From CAYMAZ01 sp964428185 (GTDB lineage: Bacteria > Bacteroidota > Bacteroidia > Bacteroidales > DTU049): 20,989 nucleotides of DNA. Position numbers and translations under genes: made by a program. The stretch covers positions 1-20,989 of the forward strand of contig CAYRXH010000041.1 in NCBI GenBank assembly GCA_964428185.1. The letters run 5' to 3'. This document shows, in pieces, positions 7,908 to 15,448 of the stretch (within the stretch, counting starts at the first letter, position 1; every line of letters begins with the position of its first letter). The notes below the pieces were generated by a model, which made no database searches, was not told the origin of the DNA, and saw only the letters and a list, made by a program, of their open reading frames with translations.

Positions 7908-7936
7908 TTGTTTTTTAACACATAACATCAAACAGG

Positions 7937-10906
7937 ATGTATAGCCTGAAACTCAGAAACCACATTGAATTCAGCAAAACTGCAGCTTCAGCAAACAGAG
8001 CCAAGGGGAACAGACATGTTGAAATCTTGTCTTCACTATATTCTGATACTTCACGCTTTATTGAAGAGCTGCTTCAGAATGCCAACGATGCATGCCTGAG
8101 AAACAACGCACATCAATCTGGGAAAGTCAGTTTTGTTCTTTTTGAAGACCGACTTATACTATACCACAACGGAATTCCTTTTAATGAAGCTGATCTGATT
8201 GCCATTACCACTATAGGCCAGTCAACCAAATCAGAAAATACGGATGTCAATCTTGCAGGAAAATTCGGACTGGGTTTCAAATCTGTTTTTGCGGTTTGTC
8301 ATGAGCCAGAAATACATTCAGGAAAATATCATTTTAAAATTACTGATTATGAAGTTCTTGAAGAAACGCCAGCTGTATGTGACCAGGGATTCGGGACTTG
8401 TATTGTCCTGCCACTGAAAAAAGACCCCAATATCCGCAATATTGTTCAGCATGGTCTTGCCCGAATTGACTGGAAGCACATATTGTTTGTTTCCGGATAC
8501 GATCACATTGAAATTTCTGATGGGTTAAAAACTCAAACAATTAGCCGTTCCGTTGTAAAAACTTACAATAATCAGCTGCAGCTAATCAGGATAAACAATG
8601 ATCATTTTCTTCTTTGCTCTGCAGAAAAAAACAAGGAAGGTCCCTTATTCGCTTTCATGGCTCAGACAGACAGTGCCGGGAATCTGGAATATTTGCCCTG
8701 CTCCTTTGAAAACACTTTTGTGTATTATCCCACTCTCAATGTATCAGGACTGAAATTTCTGCTTCATGCAGGATTTACAACCACACCCACCAGAGAACAA
8801 ATACCATTTTCCCCATATAAGACACCTGAAAATCTGCATATTTTGAAAACTATTTCGGAAACCATTTCGAAACTTCCCGAAATTCTTCTCACACAAGGAT
8901 TATTAAACCCCGGATTCTGGAAAATTACACCGGCATTTGACACTCATGAGGTTAATAATCCTATCAGGGAAGCAGTTTATTCAGGGCTTGAAAAGACACT
9001 GTTGACAAAGGCTGTGATGCCTGCCAATGATGGAACCTTTTGCAAACAAACTGATTTATGCGTTGTTTCAGAAGATATTGCCTCGCTGTTCACGAACAAA
9101 GAAATTCAAATGTTATTCGGCAGAAAAAAGGTTCTTGCAAATGAGTTGGCAGTTGTCCTTCAAAACAATCAACTGCTCCGGAGCCGGTTTAAAGATATTA
9201 AACACACCGACATTCGGGATTTTGCTTTTGCAATTACCAATCACCCTGAGATTCTGAATAAAAAAAAGAATTCTGCCTTTCATGTATCCTTTCTGAAAAT
9301 TATCTCAAAATACCCGGAATTATGGAGCCAGTTCAGCAAAACTTCCTGGTACAATATTCTCGAAAAACCATTTATTCTCAGTGCATCCGGAAAAGTTTGT
9401 GCTCCATTTTCAAATGGTCAGGCAGTATTGTTTATTGGTGAAAAAGGCAGCAGATCTTTTCAAACAATTCATCCTGATTTGCTGAAAGATGATGAAGTTT
9501 TATCATTTCTTCAAAATGCCGGAATCCCATATTCGGGAGAACTGATTGAGTTTGAACGAAATATTGTACGTGTCTTTAAATCCGGCAATCCGGGAATAAA
9601 AAAAGCAGCATCTACAATGATTCAGTTTTTGCAACTTCTGGAAAAAACACCACCTGAAACGGCAAAACGTATGATAGACATACTCTCGGATATCCCGTGC
9701 ATCCCTGTCAGTGCTAAATCAAAAACGATTTCTCTCCCCAAAAATGTGTATTTCCCCGAGCAGGCTGTTCTGAGCTTTTTCAGGGATGTGAATATCCAAC
9801 TGATCGACCAGAAATTTCTTTCCCTTCTTTATGATGCAGAACCCAGCGGAATTTCAACAAGAAACTTATTATGTCAACTTGGAGTCAATAAAAGACCTGC
9901 GTATTTGTTCTTTCAACAAACTCAGAGAATGGAAGAATATCAAAAAGAAGTAGAAAAAATCAATGAGAGAGGTCTTACTGTTAGATCAGGCTTATTTACT
10001 GATTGTGATATTGACGGTCTTGATCACTTTCTTTCCTCACCCACCCTCAGTCAGTCCATCATTATTGCCTCCATGCTCACTGAAAATTTTCCTTCAGCAG
10101 AAATTAAGTTTGAAACGTTTACAAAAAAAATTTCTGTAAACATCACACCACAGTTTATCAAAAAACTTACTGACAGTTCATGGCTCTTTGATGTCCGCCA
10201 AACACCGAAAAAACCCCATGAGATTACGGATATTCATCCTGCATACAGTGAAAAGGGAATCAACCTTACTACGCTTGGAAGGGTACTCGGACATAAATTT
10301 AACCAGATTATTTTATCTGCCGAAGAAACAGCTTATATTCTCAAACTTCGTGAATTCCATCAAACATCAGGACAAGCTCTGCTCTCTTCAATACTTACAA
10401 CACCTCCGGAATCAGACTTCCCTGATTTATCGATAGTACATCCCCTGCTTCTTGATCTCCGCAACACTACGCAACACCAAAACGCACCCATATCTTCAGA
10501 AACAAAAGCTGCCGGCAACATTGAGGCTCTGCTTAACACACTGTTGCCTGTAAAGTCTGACCGGGAATCCTGGTTCTACAACAGCCCGGTTCAAAAAAGA
10601 GCAATAGCTCTTGCCATCAAAGCTCTTGGGTCAATGAACGCAGTTATCGCTTCCCAGGAAGATTCCATTCAGGATAAACACAATCTGATTGTCCTGAAAG
10701 AAGTATCGGGAGAAAGCGTATATGCCTCTGTTTCCGGCATAAAGGTTGCTTCAGGACTGTTTATCTTCCCCGAATACACTCAGTTTCATCGTATTTCATA
10801 TTATATAACAGTGGATGAACTGTTTACCCCAACCCCCATTGTGTCTATCAGAACTGCCGATGATCCAGGTGGTATAACAAAAGGGTTCCTTTTCAGAAAT
10901 TCATAA
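7937..10906 (+). CDS. Sacsin/NOV-like GHKL ATPase, large protein of unknown role
   Basis: Residues 1-200 or so form an ATP-binding domain of the GHKL (Hsp90/histidine-kinase/MutL) fold. The N box is EELLQNANDA (E44, N48, D51). The G1 motif is HNGIPF (77-82), with histidine where Hsp90 has aspartate, as in sacsin-type domains. The lid motif is GKFGLGFKSVF (108-118). FGTCIVLPL (152-160) supplies the G-T-x-x-x-L-P-L ending. The remaining 790 residues match no domain I recognise and look globular, with no membrane segment, signal peptide or nuclease motif. Sacsin-type ATPase domains occur in eukaryotic chaperone-like proteins, plant NOV proteins and diverse bacterial proteins, some of them linked to phage defence. 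Here the neighbours are housekeeping genes (M17 peptidase 29 nt before, tilS 41 nt after). A protein-quality or RNA-related role is as plausible as defence. Function unknown. Confidence 0.8.
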   Translation: MYSLKLRNHIEFSKTAASANRAKGNRHVEILSSLYSDTSRFIEELLQNANDACLRNNAHQSGKVSFVLFEDRLILYHNGIPFNEADLIAITTIGQSTKSENTDVNLAGKFGLGFKSVFAVCHEPEIHSGKYHFKITDYEVLEETPAVCDQGFGTCIVLPLKKDPNIRNIVQHGLARIDWKHILFVSGYDHIEISDGLKTQTISRSVVKTYNNQLQLIRINNDHFLLCSAEKNKEGPLFAFMAQTDSAGNLEYLPCSFENTFVYYPTLNVSGLKFLLHAGFTTTPTREQIPFSPYKTPENLHILKTISETISKLPEILLTQGLLNPGFWKITPAFDTHEVNNPIREAVYSGLEKTLLTKAVMPANDGTFCKQTDLCVVSEDIASLFTNKEIQMLFGRKKVLANELAVVLQNNQLLRSRFKDIKHTDIRDFAFAITNHPEILNKKKNSAFHVSFLKIISKYPELWSQFSKTSWYNILEKPFILSASGKVCAPFSNGQAVLFIGEKGSRSFQTIHPDLLKDDEVLSFLQNAGIPYSGELIEFERNIVRVFKSGNPGIKKAASTMIQFLQLLEKTPPETAKRMIDILSDIPCIPVSAKSKTISLPKNVYFPEQAVLSFFRDVNIQLIDQKFLSLLYDAEPSGISTRNLLCQLGVNKRPAYLFFQQTQRMEEYQKEVEKINERGLTVRSGLFTDCDIDGLDHFLSSPTLSQSIIIASMLTENFPSAEIKFETFTKKISVNITPQFIKKLTDSSWLFDVRQTPKKPHEITDIHPAYSEKGINLTTLGRVLGHKFNQIILSAEETAYILKLREFHQTSGQALLSSILTTPPESDFPDLSIVHPLLLDLRNTTQHQNAPISSETKAAGNIEALLNTLLPVKSDRESWFYNSPVQKRAIALAIKALGSMNAVIASQEDSIQDKHNLIVLKEVSGESVYASVSGIKVASGLFIFPEYTQFHRISYYITVDELFTPTPIVSIRTADDPGGITKGFLFRNS

Positions 10907-10922
10907 AATCACAAAACACATT

Positions 10923-10930
10923 TATATTTG
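10923..10930 (+). promoter_or_regulatory. Bacteroidota -7 element for tilS, inside a small dyad
   Basis: TATATTTGCAT matches the -7 consensus and ends 17 nt before the tilS ATG. Its end is part of the perfect dyad ATTTGC-ATA-GCAAAT (10926-10940), which covers the likely start site and could be an operator. It gives tilS a promoter separate from the genes before it. Confidence 0.55.
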
Positions 10931-10947
10931 CATAGCAAATCTACAGT

Positions 10948-12294
10948 ATGACAACACTTGAATCGGGGTTTCAGAAACAGATGGAACACTATCCCGAAAT
11001 GAGACAGGGACAGTTGTTACTTTCAGTAAGTGGTGGTATTGACTCGATGGCAATGTTACATCTGTTTGCAGAGCAGAACTATTCAGTAGCTGTGATGCAT
11101 TGCAACTTTCAACTGAGAGGTTCTGAATCAGATGAAGATGAACAATTTGTCAAATCAACCTGCAAAAACCTTAACATTCAGCTATTTATCAAGCGTTTTG
11201 ACACCAAACAATTTTCAGAAAAAAACGGTATATCAATACAGATGGCCGCACGAAGCCTGAGGAGAGAATTCACAGAACAACTCCTGAAAGAACATCAGTT
11301 TAACTGCGTATGTCTGGCTCACCACCTGAATGATTCATTTGAAACATTTCTTATTAACCTTAGCAGAGGAACCGGTGTCAGGGGTCTCACAGGAATGCCT
11401 GTTTTCAGCAAGCCTTTTTTCAGACCGCTGATCTTTGCAACACGTGAGGATATTATTAACTATGTGAATAAAAAATCAATTTCATACAGAGAAGACTCAT
11501 CAAACCAATCAGATAATTATCTGCGGAATAAAATCAGGCATCATATTGCTCCTGTAATAAATTCAGTTTTTGATGGATTTACAGACCGAATGTCAGATAA
11601 TTTTCAACAAATCTCAGAATCTGTACATCTGTTCGATTTTTTAATCAATCATGCATCAAACGAATTTTGCTCAAAATCGGATAATGTGATTACTGTTGAT
11701 CTAAAAACCATAGCAGAAAAGGGATATCCTTCATCACTTCTCGGAGAAATTCTTTATCCCTTTGGTTTTACAAGACTACAAGCCCGAACCATTTTTGAAA
11801 ATAAAAACAAAAAAGAAACAACCAAATACATTTCACCAAGCAATATTGCATTTCTTAAAGACAATATTCTTGAAATAACTGAATATAAGCAATCTGACCA
11901 TAGTTGTTTTATTATTAAATCTCCTGAAGAGTTCTTAAATCCACAGCTGCCACTTAATATAACCTATGAATTCAAAGAATACTCTGACACGCTCAACCTA
12001 AATTCGGGCCCGGAACATGCCTGGCTGGATTATTCACGGTTTCGTTTTCCTTTGGTCTTGAGAAAACCAGCAACAGGAGATTCTTTTCAGCCTTTTGGAA
12101 TGAAAGGAAAGAAACTCCTCAGTGATTATTTTACTGACCTGAAACTTACCAGGATACAAAAAAATAATATTTGGCTCCTTTGCGGCGAAGAACACATCCT
12201 TTGGGTGTGCGGGCTGCGAACTGACAACCGAGTAAGGATCAGGCAAGAAACTACACACATTTTGCATCTGTGTGTTCCGAGTTTTAAACTTTAA
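10948..12294 (+). CDS. tilS: tRNA(Ile)-lysidine synthetase
   Basis: TilS attaches lysine to C34 of the CAU-anticodon tRNA-Ile, so that it reads AUA and is charged with isoleucine. It is essential in most bacteria. The 448-residue protein has the ATP-pyrophosphatase P-loop SGGIDS (28-33), HCNFQLRG (51-58), the AHHLNDSFETFLINLSRGTG block (124-143) and YREDSSNQSDNYLRNKIRHH, all standard TilS signatures. The C-terminal part (about residues 370-435, with GDSFQPFGMKGKKLLSDYF and WVCGLRTD) is the TilS C-terminal tRNA-binding domain. Length is normal. It lies 41 nt after the GHKL ATPase gene but has its own -7 element, so it can be expressed alone or by read-through. No clear terminator follows. Confidence 0.96.
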   Translation: MTTLESGFQKQMEHYPEMRQGQLLLSVSGGIDSMAMLHLFAEQNYSVAVMHCNFQLRGSESDEDEQFVKSTCKNLNIQLFIKRFDTKQFSEKNGISIQMAARSLRREFTEQLLKEHQFNCVCLAHHLNDSFETFLINLSRGTGVRGLTGMPVFSKPFFRPLIFATREDIINYVNKKSISYREDSSNQSDNYLRNKIRHHIAPVINSVFDGFTDRMSDNFQQISESVHLFDFLINHASNEFCSKSDNVITVDLKTIAEKGYPSSLLGEILYPFGFTRLQARTIFENKNKKETTKYISPSNIAFLKDNILEITEYKQSDHSCFIIKSPEEFLNPQLPLNITYEFKEYSDTLNLNSGPEHAWLDYSRFRFPLVLRKPATGDSFQPFGMKGKKLLSDYFTDLKLTRIQKNNIWLLCGEEHILWVCGLRTDNRVRIRQETTHILHLCVPSFKL

Positions 12295-12375
12295 ACAATT
12301 TCTTTGCAGAGGTAATTAACATCTGAATGTTTATTATTTTTCAGTTCAACTGATTTTCTTTCATTATAAACCGAC

Positions 12376-12383
12376 TATTTTTG
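12376..12383 (+). promoter_or_regulatory. Bacteroidota -7 element upstream of the anchored propeller gene
   Basis: TATTTTTGG matches TAnnTTTG. A start site near 12389 would leave a leader of about 70 nt before the ATG at 12459, long enough to hold a 25-codon frame (12398-12475). Confidence 0.45.
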
Positions 12384-12397
12384 GTTATCCGTATTTC

Positions 12398-12475
12398 ATG
12401 AAAAATAGACTCAATGAGATTTATTCAAACCATCAGATAGAAACTGTCAAATACCGGTATGGCAAAATTTGTTAA
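12398..12475 (+). CDS. Possible 25-codon leader peptide ORF
   Basis: An ATG just after the predicted start site opens a frame beginning MKNRLNEIYSN and ending in TAA at 12473-12475. It overlaps the start of the next gene (ATG 12459) by 17 nt in another frame. Its start context is A-rich (ATGAAAAAT), as in expressed Bacteroidota genes. It may couple or dampen translation of the main gene, or be chance. The peptide resembles nothing I know. Confidence 0.25.
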   Translation: MKNRLNEIYSNHQIETVKYRYGKIC

Positions 12476-15170
12476 AATTTCAGCAATAACGATAGTTTCA
12501 GCAATTATTTTGTTTTTTGCTATAAGATACTATCTGGACATGAGACAAAAAACTGCTGATCCGTGGAATTATTTACCTGAAAATGCTGTTGCTGTTTTTC
12601 AGATCAATCATGTTCAGGACTTCATACAATATACTGGAAATAATCCATTTTTCCCTGATTTTGAAAACCTTTTCAATGCCTCTGAAGCACAAAATACTCT
12701 CTTGTTTTTTGATTCACTTTTTTCTTCGCGTGACATGATGCAGAAAGAATGGATTGAAGGACAACTGCTTATCAGCATTCACTTTTCAGGATCAAAATCA
12801 TGGAACTGCCTGTTCATCAAGCCATTATCACATCCATCGGAACGCTCTAATGTTTTTAAATTTCTTGACAACACCGCTTCTGAATATTCTGAAGGGGATA
12901 TTCCCGGCTGCAGGCACTCAAGGAAGTATGTATTTGGAAAAAACACCTATTATTTATGTATCAGCCAAGGTGTGTGTCTTTTCAGCACATCCGTCAGTAT
13001 CATTCAGAATTCACTCAATGAAGCAGGTCCAAAAAGAGCCTCCCTGTCTGATGAGTCACTTACCGAAGTGAAAGCAACTGCCGGAAAAACATGTATGGGA
13101 AGTGTTTTTGTTAATTATCGTTTTTTTACAAAATATCTGTCCGGAATACTCAGTCCGGAACATTTTAAAAATCTGGATTTCCTGAACACATTTGCCGGAT
13201 GGGGTGCTTACGATATGATCCCCGGTGAAGAGAAAATCTATTTTACAGGATTTACTTCTACCAAAGGGATAGAAAATGCCTGGTTGGATATGTTTTCTGC
13301 TACAAGTCCGCAACCCATCGAAATCACTAATGTTCTTCCACAAAACACTGTTAGTTTCATCTGGACAGGCTTTGACTCCTATGAGACATGGAGAGAGCAA
13401 TACAAGAACTACCTGAATGGCCGACAACAAATCAGCGAATTCAACAACAATTTGAATACTCTGAAAGACAAGACTTCTCTTCCCAATATAAATGATCTGG
13501 TGTTTCCATTTATTGGTAATCAGTACGGAACATTCACAATTCCTGAAAAGGGAAGCAAACATGGTCTTCAACATTTTGCTTTTTTTAAAGTTTTGAACAA
13601 GGATGATTTTCAGAAAAACCTTTTGGAAATCATGAAAAGCTGCTCACCGACAGCTCTTGATACCATGACATACCGCAACCACCAGATAGGAGTCATCCAT
13701 ACAGATTATATGCTTTACGACCTGTTTGGCATGCTGTTCAGTCAAATAGAGAAAACATATTTCACGGTAAACGGAGACTTTTGGATTGTTGCAAATTCAG
13801 AAGAATCATTGAAAGAATATCTGAATCAGGTCATTTCAGGCAGAACACTTGCAAAGAGTCTGGCATACACAAACTTTTCAGAGTTAATATCAACAGAAGC
13901 CAATGTGTATATATACGCATCTCCTATGAGGATGAAGCAAAGCATGAAAAACTGGTTTATAGGTGGCACTGATTCATCTGAAACTGACCTGAACACAGAT
14001 TTTCAGAATTTTGATGCAGTTGGAATTCAGTTCAGCATTCAAAACAGTATGTTTCTTTCAGGCATAACAATTCACAGCTCGGGGTCAGCACCGGCAGATG
14101 AAAATTCAGGATGGGAAATAAGCCTTGAGACTAAGGCAGCTGCAGGTCCATGGTTTGCCGACATTGCTGACAGCGACACACGAAATCTGATCCTTTTTGA
14201 TGCATTCAATCAGATGTATTACATTTCGGACCGGGGTGAACTGATCTGGAAGATCCCTGTTGCAGAAAAACCCCTTGGTAAAATTTGGTCCGTTGATGCA
14301 TACAAAAATTCCAAAATCCAGTATCTGTTCACCTCTGAAAACACACTTTTTCTGATTGACAAAAACGGCAAGATGGTTGATGGATACCCTGTAAAATTAC
14401 CTGCACAGGCGGCAGCTCCGGTCAGTGTTTTTGATTATGACAAGTCCGGAGAATATAGGATAGTATACCCCGGAATCGATCATGTTATATATAACCTGAC
14501 CATCAAAGGCGAACCTACAAAAGGATGGGAAAAACCATCGCTGAATTCTTCAGCTGCAGGAGAAGCCAGACACATCAGACTTGTCAACACTGATGCGATT
14601 GTGATCAAAGACTCAGAAAACAAAATCTATTTCTTTAACAGAAGAGGGGTTCCACTCTTTGATACAAATGATCTTACAACAGGGCAATACTCAGAAGTTT
14701 ATGCGGCTCCGAAATTATGCAAATGTTTTGTCACTACAACTGCCGATGGTCAGATTGCCATGATTGGCACAAACGGAGAAATCAATTACAAAGTAATTCA
14801 TGAGGCCGGTCCGGGACACTTCTTTATTTATGAAGATATGGACAGAGACGGTGAATCTGATTTCGTCTTTATTGAAAATGGTCAGGCTTTTATATTCAAC
14901 AATAACGGGGACATCCTTTCCAAACCCGATATTTCTTCAGATGCCGGCAGGAAAGCAGGATATACCAAAGATAGTCCATTTGGTCCTCTGATTTATGTTT
15001 TTTCTTCTGACGGCAGCGAACTGTATCTGATAAATAAATCAGGTCGAATTATGCCCGATTATCAGTTTCCAGCATCGGGATCAGCAGATTTTTCTTTTGT
15101 AAAAAACTCTGAAAAACTACTGGTTACTACTGCAAAAGGGAACACAATCTACCTTCATGTTATTGAATAA
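12459..15170 (+). CDS. Membrane-anchored DUF3352-like protein with C-terminal beta-propeller
   Basis: The 903-residue protein starts with an uncleaved-looking membrane segment (about residues 5-25), so most of it should lie outside the cytoplasmic membrane. Residues 35-540 begin with a DPWNYLPENAVAVFQI motif and resemble the DUF3352 family found in Bacteroidota. Residues 550-903 contain about seven or eight repeats of 40-50 residues of the type hhhhs-x-n-x-hhhhD-x-x-G (for example LFLIDKNGKMVDGYP and IYFFNRRGVPLFD), which fits a single beta-propeller. One repeat carries D793-x-D795-x-D797-G-x-x-D801, a calcium-loop pattern as in FG-GAP/VCBS repeats. No catalytic motif is seen. A periplasmic scaffold or sensor is possible, but the function is unknown. 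The ATG lies in the palindrome ATACCGGTAT (12451-12460). The gene appears to be transcribed alone. Confidence 0.75.
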   Translation: MAKFVKISAITIVSAIILFFAIRYYLDMRQKTADPWNYLPENAVAVFQINHVQDFIQYTGNNPFFPDFENLFNASEAQNTLLFFDSLFSSRDMMQKEWIEGQLLISIHFSGSKSWNCLFIKPLSHPSERSNVFKFLDNTASEYSEGDIPGCRHSRKYVFGKNTYYLCISQGVCLFSTSVSIIQNSLNEAGPKRASLSDESLTEVKATAGKTCMGSVFVNYRFFTKYLSGILSPEHFKNLDFLNTFAGWGAYDMIPGEEKIYFTGFTSTKGIENAWLDMFSATSPQPIEITNVLPQNTVSFIWTGFDSYETWREQYKNYLNGRQQISEFNNNLNTLKDKTSLPNINDLVFPFIGNQYGTFTIPEKGSKHGLQHFAFFKVLNKDDFQKNLLEIMKSCSPTALDTMTYRNHQIGVIHTDYMLYDLFGMLFSQIEKTYFTVNGDFWIVANSEESLKEYLNQVISGRTLAKSLAYTNFSELISTEANVYIYASPMRMKQSMKNWFIGGTDSSETDLNTDFQNFDAVGIQFSIQNSMFLSGITIHSSGSAPADENSGWEISLETKAAAGPWFADIADSDTRNLILFDAFNQMYYISDRGELIWKIPVAEKPLGKIWSVDAYKNSKIQYLFTSENTLFLIDKNGKMVDGYPVKLPAQAAAPVSVFDYDKSGEYRIVYPGIDHVIYNLTIKGEPTKGWEKPSLNSSAAGEARHIRLVNTDAIVIKDSENKIYFFNRRGVPLFDTNDLTTGQYSEVYAAPKLCKCFVTTTADGQIAMIGTNGEINYKVIHEAGPGHFFIYEDMDRDGESDFVFIENGQAFIFNNNGDILSKPDISSDAGRKAGYTKDSPFGPLIYVFSSDGSELYLINKSGRIMPDYQFPASGSADFSFVKNSEKLLVTTAKGNTIYLHVIE

Positions 15171-15210
15171 CTTTTTTTCTTCAAAATTTCTTTTTTTTAT
15201 CTTTCCTCAA

Positions 15211-15287
15211 AAAAAAAAGTAAAGTGGAGAGAGTGCAAGTGGTGTAAAAATGCAATTTCTCTCTACTTACTACTTGCTACTTTTTTT
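15211..15287. terminator. Imperfect long hairpin, possible terminator of the propeller gene
   Basis: An A-run plus AGTAAAGT (15211-15225) can pair with ACTTGCTACTTTTTTT (15272-15287), and AGAGAG (15228-15233) with CTCTCT (15259-15264), with bulges between. On the plus strand the right arm ends in T7, as in an intrinsic terminator, and it lies 40 nt after the stop at 15170. The pairing is imperfect, so the call is tentative. Confidence 0.4.
15263..15283. repeat. Heptamer tandem repeat, three units
   Basis: CTACTTA, CTACTTG and CTACTTT follow each other directly. The run forms part of the right arm of the imperfect hairpin at 15211-15287. It echoes the period-7 run at 501-535, although the unit differs. 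Confidence 0.5.
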
Positions 15288-15290
15288 ATT

Positions 15291-15354
15291 CCCCGTTAAA
15301 TAAATGATTTATCCTGTTAGATTGTTTTTTTTCTAACAGGACAATTTAACGGGG
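15291..15354. repeat. 64-bp nested inverted repeat
   Basis: The outer arms are perfect 11-mers, CCCCGTTAAAT (15291-15301) and ATTTAACGGGG (15344-15354). Inside them are perfect 9-mers, CCTGTTAGA (15313-15321) and TCTAACAGG (15332-15340), with a T-rich 10-nt loop. Only the left side has a long spacer (11 nt against 3). It ends 25 nt before the -7 element of the lipoprotein gene. It could be a terminator for upstream transcripts, an operator or a small palindromic mobile element. The 15171-15448 gap holds no gene. Confidence 0.7.
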
Positions 15355-15378
15355 TGAATGTAAATTAAAATGTTCATG

Positions 15379-15386
15379 TATATTTG
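15379..15386 (+). promoter_or_regulatory. Bacteroidota -7 element for the lipoprotein operon
   Basis: TATATTTGCAT matches the consensus and is identical over 11 bases to the tilS element. A start near 15391 gives a leader of about 58 nt to the ATG at 15449. The leader ends in an A-rich stretch suited to ribosome loading in this phylum. Confidence 0.55.
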
Positions 15387-15448
15387 CATCTTATGCAACT
15401 ATCACCTTTAAAAAATGTCTTTTAATTAATAAAAAAAACCTTGTATTT

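Noticed and set aside
13056..13574. 172-residue minus-strand frame
   Set aside because: It is antisense to the propeller gene and shows no recognisable domain or start context.
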